Below are positions 57,061 to 64,000 of a DNA stretch of 64,000 nt, one piece after another. Below the pieces are notes generated by a model. The model saw only the letters and a list, made by a program, of their open reading frames with translations, searched no databases and was not told the DNA's origin. This DNA comes from Rhodospirillaceae bacterium (GTDB taxonomy: Bacteria; Pseudomonadota; Alphaproteobacteria; DSM-16000; Inquilinaceae), in assembly GCA_020638575.1 (NCBI GenBank), contig JACKIH010000003.1, positions 1,655,501 through 1,719,500 on the forward strand, in the 5' to 3' direction. How positions within the stretch are numbered: the first letter of the stretch is position 1; each line of letters opens with the position of its first letter. A program made the translations under genes and the position numbers.

Positions 57061-57180
57061 GGCATTTTCAGTTCATTCTGCGTCGGCCCACACGCCCACC
57101 CGCCCACTCAACCCATTGTAAAATATTGGGTGTTCGGGTGGAGGTGTGGGCTGGACCCGGATCAACAAGGCGCGAAAGTA
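57061..57180. repeat. dispersed hairpin repeat, copy 2
   Basis: GC-rich arms around an AT-rich core (CCCATTGTAAAATATTGGG, about 57111-57129) match the copy at 19264-19380 in core, flanks and order. The trailing AAGGCGCGAAAG matches AAGGCGAAAG at the first copy. It ends 12 bp before the cytochrome ATG. Confidence 0.65.
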
Positions 57181-57192
57181 CGCTACCCTGAC

Positions 57193-57681
57193 ATGAAGTC
57201 TCTCTCCCTTCCCTTGGTGCTGGCCTTGTCCAGCTTCGCCGTCCCGGCGCTGGCCGATGACGATCTGGTCGCCCGCGGTGCCTATCTGGCGTCGATCATG
57301 GATTGCACCGGCTGCCACACCGGCCGCACGGCCGATGGCATGCCCGACCCCGACCAGTTCCTCACCGGCGCCACGGTCGGTTTCGAGATGCCCGGCCTCG
57401 GCATCTTCTGGCCGCCGAACCTCACCAGCGATGCCACCGGCCTCGGCGACTGGAGCGACGCGGAGGTGGCGACGGCGATCCGCACCGGAGAACGGCCGGA
57501 TGGCCGCATTCTGGCGCCGATCATGCCGTGGATGTCCTACGCCAGCCTGAGCGACGACGACGTCGCGGCCCTCGTGGCCTATCTGCGCACCCTGCCGCCG
57601 ACGCCCAACGACGTGCCCGGCCCGATCGCCAGCGGCAACGAGGCGGTGCTGCCCTATTTTGCGTTCGTCGTGCCGGAATAG
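57193..57681 (+). CDS. periplasmic monohaem cytochrome c
   Basis: 162 residues. Signal peptide cleaved near ALA-DDD (residue 21). Haem site CTGCH at residues 38-42. A probable axial Met is in LAPIMPWMSYASLSDDDVAALVAYLRTLPP, as in class I and alcohol-dehydrogenase-associated cytochromes c. No clear ribosome-binding site is seen because the dispersed repeat ends just upstream. Its electron partner is not evident from neighbours. Confidence 0.88.
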   Translation: MKSLSLPLVLALSSFAVPALADDDLVARGAYLASIMDCTGCHTGRTADGMPDPDQFLTGATVGFEMPGLGIFWPPNLTSDATGLGDWSDAEVATAIRTGERPDGRILAPIMPWMSYASLSDDDVAALVAYLRTLPPTPNDVPGPIASGNEAVLPYFAFVVPE

Positions 57682-57744
57682 CGCGGCATTGCTGCCGGTG
57701 CCGCGGCCGACCTCCGGCTTTACCGGCCAGCACCCACCGTGCGG

Positions 57745-58140
57745 TCAGTCGGCGGTGTCGGCAATCGTCTGCAGCGAGTTCGCCAGCTTCGTCAGATCGG
57801 CCAAGATGCCGGCCACCTTCTGCCGTTCCGCGGCTTCCGCCAGTCCGGCGTCCACCGCGTCGTTCAGGGTCTTGGCGGCCCCCTTGAAGGCGGAGATGGC
57901 CTCTTGCACGCCGGCACTGTCGCCGATCTTGCGCAGGAGACGGCGGCTCAGCCGGCCCTGCACCTCCTCGATGCGGGCGATCAAACCCTCCAGATCGGCA
58001 ACCGCAACGGCATCGCCCACATCCTGCTTCTCGCGCAAGGAGGCGAATGCCGCGGTCAAGGTGGTCCGGAGGCAGGTCGACAGCGCCTTATGATCGGCTT
58101 CCGCCTGCTGCAATTCACCTTTTGCCAGAGCTGGCATCAC
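57745..58140 (-). CDS. helical protein of unknown function, coupled to a lipoprotein
   Basis: 131 residues from GTG 58140 (ATG at 58137 is an alternative). Almost entirely helical, heptad-like (AEADHKALSTCLRTTLTAAF, VADLEGLIARIEEVQGRLS, GILADLTKLANSLQTIADT), with no signal peptide and no membrane segment. Its start overlaps the stop of the upstream lipoprotein gene by 1 bp, so the two are probably made together. No family recognised. Confidence 0.65.
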   Translation of the reverse strand: MMPALAKGELQQAEADHKALSTCLRTTLTAAFASLREKQDVGDAVAVADLEGLIARIEEVQGRLSRRLLRKIGDSAGVQEAISAFKGAAKTLNDAVDAGLAEAAERQKVAGILADLTKLANSLQTIADTAD

Positions 58141-59273
58141 TACGGCCTTTCGCTTTCAAACGTGTCGATCGCGGTCACCAGCGCTTCTGCCGAGGCGGCA
58201 ATGCTGGCCAATCGCCCCAGCGTCGCGGCGAACTGGCCGTCGCGGCGGCGCACGTCGTCCAGCAAGGTCTGGTGCAGGTCGGCCAATTGGCTGACACCGC
58301 GCATCAGCGCGGGATCGACGATTGCGCGCGCCCGGCCCATGCTCTCCACCGCAGATGACAAATGCTGGTACGATTGGGCCAGGTCCTGCGGCGCCGTGGC
58401 GTTGTACAGGGTGAGGTAGAGCGTCAATTCACCGGCAATGGCGCGCTTGGCCGCTTCGGATACGATGACCAGCGTTGCCAGGCCCATCGCGTTCTCCACT
58501 TCCTGCATGCTGGGATTGACGGTCTCCAGCGTCTGCTGAATCAGATCATAACGGTCGGCCACGCGCAGGGCGTTTTCCAGCTCCCCCGCCAGGTTCAACA
58601 AGGCCGTGACGATCGGCCCGATATTGGCCTGTGCCACCACCATGCTGGCGGTGCCCGCCGCATTGCCCAGGCCCGCCGCCAACTCCCGCGCGGCAGCAGC
58701 CAGGGCCTGGATATCCTCACCCGCCGCCGCCCTGGCCAAGGCGCGGTAGTAGAGGGTCTGGACATGCGCCAGGGTCCGGAACTCGGCGGCAAAGTCGTCG
58801 ATCACGGCGGCCCGCGAGGACTCCCTCGGCCTCTCGCGTTCGGAAAATGCCAAGCCGGCCGGCCGCATGCGCGGCAGGATCTCCAGCGCACACGCTGCGA
58901 TATGGCCCTGCAATGCGCCATAGGACGACTGCCAATCTGCCGCCACCGCGCTGGCCGCGCTGTCGGGCTGGGCCGCAACCTCGTCCAACAGGCCGGTCGC
59001 GTTCGCAGCATCCAGCCGCACAGAGTCGCAGGCCGTCGTTACCCGCACCTGGGCACCGGACCGCGCCGCTTCTGCCGCCCAGGCTTGCTCGACCGACTGT
59101 TCATAGGTACGCCCCGCCGCGGTGAACCCGGCTTCCAGCTGGGCCGCCTGCTCCGCCGCGCGCTGGGTGGCTTCTGCCGGCAGGTCCGGTGCACAGGCGG
59201 CCAGCGCCAGGAGAACGGCCGGCGGCACGAAGCGGAGGCGGAGGCGACGAAGCGGTGCTGACGACACAGGCAT
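58140..59273 (-). CDS. lipoprotein with a long helical domain
   Basis: 377 residues. Lipobox LAAC gives Cys27. The mature part is rich in Ala and Glu and mostly helical, with many repeated short helices (AAREQLAAGLGNAAG-like, GELENALRVADRYDLIQQTLE, RARAIVDPALMRGVSQLADLHQTLLDDV). No family recognised. Partner of the downstream 131-residue protein; both may form an outer-membrane or periplasmic assembly. Confidence 0.7.
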   Translation of the reverse strand: MPVSSAPLRRLRLRFVPPAVLLALAACAPDLPAEATQRAAEQAAQLEAGFTAAGRTYEQSVEQAWAAEAARSGAQVRVTTACDSVRLDAANATGLLDEVAAQPDSAASAVAADWQSSYGALQGHIAACALEILPRMRPAGLAFSERERPRESSRAAVIDDFAAEFRTLAHVQTLYYRALARAAAGEDIQALAAAARELAAGLGNAAGTASMVVAQANIGPIVTALLNLAGELENALRVADRYDLIQQTLETVNPSMQEVENAMGLATLVIVSEAAKRAIAGELTLYLTLYNATAPQDLAQSYQHLSSAVESMGRARAIVDPALMRGVSQLADLHQTLLDDVRRRDGQFAATLGRLASIAASAEALVTAIDTFESERP

Positions 59274-59531
59274 CGGCGGGCGTCATCCCAAAGCTTTTCC
59301 CTCGAAGCTTTGCCAGGCTACCAGCATTTCGCGCCTTGATAATAGAAAACTCTGCGCTGCGTTGCCTCACGACGCGTGCCCACTGGCCGGTCGCAGCGAA
59401 TTTTGCGCAGACTCTGGCGCTTCATCGAGTAAGCGCCGAGGTCGTTGCCCTAAGGTTTGGACTCAATTGCCGCACGCCATACGAGGCCGTCATCGGTCGG
59501 GCCGGCGGTCGGCCGCTGGCCCGGCGGCCTG

Positions 59532-61004
59532 CTACGCGCGGTCCAGCCGCGGGGCAGCGGTCCACGCGGTATGGAAGTCCCCCGGCCGGTCGGTGCGCCG
59601 GTAGGTGTGGGCGCCGAAATAGTCCCGCTGCGCCTGGATCAGGGCTGCCGGCCCGCGCGCCTGTCGATAGCCGTCCACATAGGCACGCGCCGAGCACAGC
59701 GCCGGCACCGGAATGCCGGCCCCGCAGGCGAGCCGCAGGGTGCCGCGCCAGCCGGCATCGGCCCGCCCCAGCACGCCGCACATCACCGGGGCCACCACCA
59801 GGTTGGCCAGCTTCGGCTCCTCGCTGAAGGACCTTGCGATGTCGTCCAGCAGGCGCGCCCGGATGATGCAGCCGGCCCGCCAGATGGTGGCGATGGTCGC
59901 CGGATCGGCCTGCCAGCCGAACTCGCGCCCGGCCGCCGCGATCAGCGCCAGGCCCTGGGCATAGATGGCCACGAAGGCGCCGAGCAGTGCATCGCCGATG
60001 GCGTTCGCCGCCGCCACCGGATCGTCCGGCGGCCCCACCGCCAGGCCGAGATCGGGCAACACGCCGGCCGCCGTCATGCGCTCGCCCTTGAGTGCCGCCA
60101 TGGCGCGGGCGAACACCGCCTCGGTCAGCGTCGGGGTGGGGATCCCCAAGGCCAGGGCCGCTTCCGACGTCCAGCGCCCGGTGCCCTTCTGGCCGGCCGC
60201 ATCGACGATGCGCTCCACCAGCGCTACCGGCGGGCTGCCCGGCTCCGCCCGGTCGTCGGCGGTGGCCAGGATGTCGGCGGTGATGCCGATCAGGTAGCCC
60301 GACAGGGCCCCCTCGTTCCACCGTGCGAACTGCCGGGACATCTGCAGCGGCGTCAGGCCCAGCACCGAGCCCATCAGGTCGTAGGCTTCGGCGATCGCCT
60401 GCATCAGTGCGTATTCGATGCCGTTGTGCACCATCTTCACGAAGTGCCCCGCCCCATCGGTGCCCACGCGCGCGCAGCAGGGCACGCCGTCGTAGCGGGC
60501 GGCGATGGCCGTCAGCACCGGGGCCGCGGCGGCGAAGGCGGCTTCGGACCCGCCGGCCATCAGCGAGGGGCCGTGGCGGGCCCCCTCCTCGCCGCCGGAA
60601 ATGCCGAGCCCGATGAACTCAAGCCCCCGCGCCGCCAGGGTCGCATCGCGGCGGATGGTATCCGGGTAGTGGGAGTTGCCGCCGTCGATCAGCAGGTCGC
60701 CTGGGGCGAGCAGGCCGGACAGCGCGTCGATCACGGCGTCCACGGGGCCGCCGGCCTTCACCATGATGAGGATACGCCGCGGCTGCGGCAGTGCCGCCAC
60801 CAGGCCCGCCAGGTCGTCCACCACCCGCACCCGCCCGGCGAAGTCTGCCGCCGCCGACCGGCGCACCTCCTCCCAGGCATCGGTGGCCACCACGTCGGCC
60901 CCGCGGTCCACCATGTTCAGCGCCAGGTTGCGCCCCATGACGCCGAGCCCCACCACACCCATTGCGCCGATGGGACTGTGTTCGGTGTCGTCGATGTCGC
61001 TCAT
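59532..61004 (-). CDS. gnd: 6-phosphogluconate dehydrogenase (decarboxylating)
   Basis: Oxidative pentose phosphate pathway enzyme making ribulose 5-phosphate, NADPH and CO2. It has 490 residues from the ATG at 61004. The NADP loop is GVVGLGVMGRNLALN (about 16-30). IDGGNSHYPDTIRR, GISGGEEGARHGPS and GAGHFVKMVHNGIEYALMQ carry the conserved catalytic Lys and Asn. The C-terminal YFGAHTYRRTD is typical. Divergent from gntK; 218 bp lie between them. Confidence 0.95.
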   Translation of the reverse strand: MSDIDDTEHSPIGAMGVVGLGVMGRNLALNMVDRGADVVATDAWEEVRRSAAADFAGRVRVVDDLAGLVAALPQPRRILIMVKAGGPVDAVIDALSGLLAPGDLLIDGGNSHYPDTIRRDATLAARGLEFIGLGISGGEEGARHGPSLMAGGSEAAFAAAAPVLTAIAARYDGVPCCARVGTDGAGHFVKMVHNGIEYALMQAIAEAYDLMGSVLGLTPLQMSRQFARWNEGALSGYLIGITADILATADDRAEPGSPPVALVERIVDAAGQKGTGRWTSEAALALGIPTPTLTEAVFARAMAALKGERMTAAGVLPDLGLAVGPPDDPVAAANAIGDALLGAFVAIYAQGLALIAAAGREFGWQADPATIATIWRAGCIIRARLLDDIARSFSEEPKLANLVVAPVMCGVLGRADAGWRGTLRLACGAGIPVPALCSARAYVDGYRQARGPAALIQAQRDYFGAHTYRRTDRPGDFHTAWTAAPRLDRA

Positions 61005-61222
61005 CCGGTGCGTCCCCCCCAATTGGCGATTCATTGATGTCAAACCTAGCAGGGGCGTCGGCCATTTGGCCATGTCATCGAACGCCGGGCCGGCGGCTCG
61101 GCCGGCGAGCAGGAGGTTGCCGGGCATTCGAGAGCGGTTCCCGTGGGGCTTGGACAAAGCCGCCGCCGCCATGCCAGGATCGCGCGTCCCGCCCGCCGCC
61201 AGGAGGCCGCAGCGCCGCCGCC

Positions 61223-61723
61223 ATGCCCCCGCTCATCTTCCTCATCGGCGTCGCCGGCTGCGGCAAGACCACCATCGGCCGGGAGGTGGCGGAGCACCTC
61301 GGCTATGCCTTCATCGATGCCGACGACCTGCATCCGCCGGAGAACGTGGCCAAGATGGCCGGCGGCACGCCCCTGACCGACGACGACCGCTGGCCCTGGC
61401 TGACCGCCGTGGCGACGGCGGCGGCGGCCGGTGCGGAGGGCGGCGTGGTGTGCGCGTGCTCGGCCTTGAAGCGCAGCTACCGTCGCCACCTGGTGGCCCA
61501 GGCCGGCCGGCCGATTCGCTTCGTGCTGCTGCATGGACCGCGCGACCTGCTGGAACAGCGGCTCGGCCACCGCTACGGCCACTTCATGAAGCCGGTGATG
61601 CTGGACAGCCAGCTCGCCACCCTGGAAATGCCGGAGCCCGGGGAGCACGTGACGGTCCTGGGCATCGACGGTTCGGTGGCGGACAACACCCAACGGGTGC
61701 TGGCCGCGCTGGCGGACGGCTGA
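61223..61723 (+). CDS. gntK: gluconokinase
   Basis: Phosphorylates gluconate to 6-phosphogluconate, the substrate of the divergent gnd product. 166 residues. The P-loop is GVAGCGKTT (9-17). AFIDADDLHPPENVAKMAGGTPLTDDDRWPWL is the gluconate-kinase block, and CSALKRSYRR follows. AGGAGG lies 16 nt upstream, so the spacing is long. Confidence 0.93.
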   Translation: MPPLIFLIGVAGCGKTTIGREVAEHLGYAFIDADDLHPPENVAKMAGGTPLTDDDRWPWLTAVATAAAAGAEGGVVCACSALKRSYRRHLVAQAGRPIRFVLLHGPRDLLEQRLGHRYGHFMKPVMLDSQLATLEMPEPGEHVTVLGIDGSVADNTQRVLAALADG

Positions 61724-61726
61724 CCG

Positions 61727-62800
61727 ATGGACGCGCTCGGCAACCTCGACGACCTCGACACGCCCTGCGTGCTGGTCGACCTGGACCAGGCGGAGGTCAA
61801 CATCGTCCGCCACCAGGCGTATTTGGCGTCCCACGGCATCGCCGCCCGGCCACACATCAAGACCCACAAGACGGTGGAGCTGGCCCGCGCCCAGATCGCC
61901 GCGGGGGCTGTGGGCCTCACCTGCCAGAAGCTGGGCGAGGCGGAGGTGATGGCCGCCGCCGGCTTCACCGACATCCTGCTCACCTACAACATCGTCGGCG
62001 CGCGCAAGCTGGCGCGGCTCAAGGCGCTCAATGCGCACATCCGCGTCGGTGTGGTGGCCGACAGTGCGGCGGTGGTGGAGGGGCTGGCCACAGCCGGCTT
62101 CAGCGATCCCGCCCGCCCGCTGCGGGTGCTGGTGGAGTGCGATACCGGGGCCAGGCGCTGCGGCGTTGCCGACCCCGCCGCGGCGGCGGCACTCGCCCGC
62201 CGCATCCAGGCCGCACCGGGGCTATCCTTCGGTGGGCTGATGACCTATCCGCCCAACGGCGGCACCGCCGCGGTGCAAGCCTTCATGGGCGATGCCAGGG
62301 CCTTGCTGGACGCCGCCGGCCTGCCCTGCCCCACCATCACGAGCGGCGGTTCGCCCGACATGTGGCGTGCCCATGAGGCACCCGTGATCACCGAATACCG
62401 GGCCGGCACCTATATCTACAACGACCGCTCGCTGGTGGAGCGCGGCGTCTGTAGCTGGAGCGATTGTGCGCTTTGCGTCCTGGCTACGGTGGTCAGCGTG
62501 CCGGCGGCCGACCGGGCGGTGATCGATGCCGGCTCAAAGGTGCTGACCACCGATCCCATGGGGCTCACCGGCCACGGACATGTGATGGGCCGATCGGACC
62601 TGGCCATCGACCGGCTGTCGGAAGAGCACGGCTGCGTGCAGGCCATGGGCGGGTCGGTGGGGCTCAGCGTCGGCCAGCGGCTGCGCATCGTGCCCAACCA
62701 CGCCTGCGTCGTCTCCAACATGGTCGACCGGGCGGTGGCGTTGCGCAATGGCGTGCCGGTGGGCGAGCTGGCCATCGCCGCCCGCGGCCGCGTCACCTGA
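61727..62800 (+). CDS. D-threonine aldolase/D-serine dehydratase-type PLP enzyme
   Basis: A fold-type III (alanine racemase-like) PLP enzyme, 357 residues. The PLP lysine is K45 in ARPHIKTHKT. SGGSPDMW and IDAGSKVLTTDPMG are also typical. The C-terminal metal pair H325 and C327 (PNHACVV) has the H-x-C form seen in zinc D-serine dehydratase, whereas D-threonine aldolases commonly use H-x-D. Substrate is unresolved. Three bp after gntK, so probably co-transcribed. Confidence 0.85.
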   Translation: MDALGNLDDLDTPCVLVDLDQAEVNIVRHQAYLASHGIAARPHIKTHKTVELARAQIAAGAVGLTCQKLGEAEVMAAAGFTDILLTYNIVGARKLARLKALNAHIRVGVVADSAAVVEGLATAGFSDPARPLRVLVECDTGARRCGVADPAAAAALARRIQAAPGLSFGGLMTYPPNGGTAAVQAFMGDARALLDAAGLPCPTITSGGSPDMWRAHEAPVITEYRAGTYIYNDRSLVERGVCSWSDCALCVLATVVSVPAADRAVIDAGSKVLTTDPMGLTGHGHVMGRSDLAIDRLSEEHGCVQAMGGSVGLSVGQRLRIVPNHACVVSNMVDRAVALRNGVPVGELAIAARGRVT

Positions 62801-62834
62801 CGGACAAGGCAGGTTGCCGCCCGGAAACGCCGAA

Positions 62835-62869
62835 GCCCGGCGCCATGGCAGAGTGCCGCGACGCCGGGC
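62835..62869 (+). terminator. hairpin after the PLP-enzyme gene
   Basis: An 8-bp GC stem (62835-62842 with 62862-62869) lies between convergent genes. It has no T-tract, and the 19-nt loop is large. Confidence 0.4.
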
Positions 62870-62924
62870 CCGGAAGCACCGGCGGAGAGGGGAGGCCGGT
62901 GGCAGATCTACGTGTTCGTGACGA

Positions 62925-63809
62925 CTACTCGACGGTCACGCGCTCGTACATCGAGGCGTCGTAGTCGGGCAGGCCCTGGTACTCCTCGGCGGTGTAGGCC
63001 GGCCACATCACGTGGTCCTGGGCATCCAGCGAGAAGTGCTCGGCGGGCACGGCCACCTGGCGGGCCGGCATGTCGGCGGTCGCCTCCTGGGAGATCACCA
63101 GGTAGACCTCGCCGGTCGCCGGGTCGCGCACCACGTCGTCGATGTGACCCACCGGCGCATCGGCGGTGGCAAACACGTCGACGTCGATGTGGTAGCTGGG
63201 CTCGTCACCGGAGGTGCCGTGCTCCATGCTGGTGTCGGGTTCGACCTCGTCCGGCTCGTTGCCGTCCGCGTCCTGGACCCGCTCGTACATCGACACATCG
63301 AGGCCCATGTAGGTCGCGTAGCCCTCAGGCGTGTAGTCCGGCAGGGTCATCCGGTTGTCCTGGTCCACGGTGAACCGCGACACGGGCACCGGCATGGTCT
63401 CGCCGTTTTCCTGGTAGATCACGAAGTACACGTCGCCGGTGTTGGGATCGCGCACGACATCGGAAATCGAACCCAGCCGGGCATCGTCCCCGGCATAGAC
63501 ATCGGCATCGATGTAGTAGCTCGGCGCCGGCGCGGCGGACGTGCCCTGCTCCATGTTGGCGTCGGTCGCGCTCTCCGTGAGGCCCGGCCCCTCGGCGTTC
63601 GGGTCGTCGGCTTCCTCGGTGGTCACATCGACCGTGATGCCGGTCTGCAGCGTGGCCTGGGACAGCACCAGGCTACCGGTGCGCGCGTCGATATCCGTAC
63701 GCGCCGCGGCACCGGTGTCGAGGGTGCCCTGGGCGAGCGCGCCCGAGGCCAAGAGGGTGGCGCCAGCAGTGGCGGCCAGCAGGCTGTGCTTCATACGATT
63801 CATCTTCAT
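62925..63809 (-). CDS. secreted protein with two PRC-barrel-like domains
   Basis: 294 residues from the ATG at 63809, with an AAGGGAGAAGG site upstream. Signal peptide ends near ALAQG. Two similar PRC-barrel-like units follow: IDADVYAGDDARLGSISDVV...GDVYFVIYQENGETMPVPVSRF and IDVDVFATADAPVGHIDDVV...GEVYLVISQEATADMP. Each is followed by a YE-rich closing motif (MYERV). An acidic linker lies between them. Function unknown. Confidence 0.82.
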   Translation of the reverse strand: MKMNRMKHSLLAATAGATLLASGALAQGTLDTGAAARTDIDARTGSLVLSQATLQTGITVDVTTEEADDPNAEGPGLTESATDANMEQGTSAAPAPSYYIDADVYAGDDARLGSISDVVRDPNTGDVYFVIYQENGETMPVPVSRFTVDQDNRMTLPDYTPEGYATYMGLDVSMYERVQDADGNEPDEVEPDTSMEHGTSGDEPSYHIDVDVFATADAPVGHIDDVVRDPATGEVYLVISQEATADMPARQVAVPAEHFSLDAQDHVMWPAYTAEEYQGLPDYDASMYERVTVE

Positions 63810-64000
63810 GAACCTTCTCCCTTGCGGATGGTCATGGCCTTCAAACACATGTGCGGGCCATTTGTTCCACCGCCCAGCAACTGATGTGATCGCGCGCACA
63901 GTTGCCCTGGTGCCGGCCGCGCGAAACACGACCAAATTGTGGCTATCGGCCGACAATATTTTGGGGCATCTTGCTGAACACTTGATAGATCGCGGTCTTA

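Noticed and set aside
61015..61043. A gnd promoter from TTGACA at 61043-61038 (- strand)
   Set aside because: At the expected spacing the -10 region reads GGGGGG, so no convincing promoter can be drawn.

Overview
The window is high-GC (about 70%) chromosomal DNA from an alphaproteobacterium, most likely of the Rhodospirillales in the broad sense. Supporting signs are the ftsE-ftsX-ydcF-plsC cluster, a CpdR-like receiver, the tlpA/argH/lptM/lysA/DUF4175 block, a cysE-iscR-nifS-fdx-sufBCDSTA iron-sulfur cluster, and rluC-HAD close to an ATP12 chaperone. No rRNA, tRNA, prophage, transposase or CRISPR was seen.

Layout. 0-8 kb: a ChaC-like cyclotransferase; a cobalamin-dependent ribonucleotide reductase with a LexA-type box upstream; plsC, a DUF218 (YdcF) protein and ftsX/ftsE reading leftward; then a zinc-finger/DUF3426 membrane protein and a CpdR-like receiver reading rightward. 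8-14 kb: a DUF4175 membrane protein, lysA, an LptM-like lipoprotein and argH form a tightly overlapping leftward operon, divergent from tlpA. 14-17.5 kb: a 39-residue membrane peptide, 3-hydroxybutyryl-CoA dehydrogenase, tyrS and an alpha/beta hydrolase. 17.8-27.1 kb: the cysteine and Fe-S assembly cluster, with an IscR-like operator before sufB and three palindromes between iscR and the first desulfurase. 27.2-31.8 kb: kbl, a CapA-like protein and an acyl-CoA dehydrogenase.

32-45.4 kb is one leftward gene for a secreted protein of about 4474 residues: acidic N-terminus, cadherin-like region, about eleven T1SS-143-type repeats, a von Willebrand A domain, RTX nonapeptides and a C-terminal type I secretion signal. 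Four consecutive 621-bp periods are nearly identical. Its own transporter genes are not in the window. The AT-rich upstream region carries a duplicated 20-bp operator-like sequence.

46-59 kb: rluC, an atypical SDR, a HAD phosphatase, an AsmA-family protein, a lipoprotein and the ATP12 chaperone. Then come a broken reading frame, a small membrane protein and two tandem secreted proteins that look like free-standing SecD P1-head domains. These are followed by a propionyl-CoA carboxylase beta subunit, a second palindrome cluster, a cytochrome c and a coupled lipoprotein/helical-protein pair. 59.5-64 kb: 6-phosphogluconate dehydrogenase divergent from gluconokinase, a D-threonine aldolase/D-serine dehydratase-type enzyme, and a secreted PRC-barrel protein.

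The best candidates for something new are the tandem secreted SecD-like proteins (52.8-54.6 kb), a dispersed hairpin repeat found at 19.3 and 57.1 kb, the mosaic sufB gene, and the uncharacterised lipoprotein pair at 57.7-59.3 kb. All functions are inferred from sequence motifs and recognised family resemblance; no database search was run.
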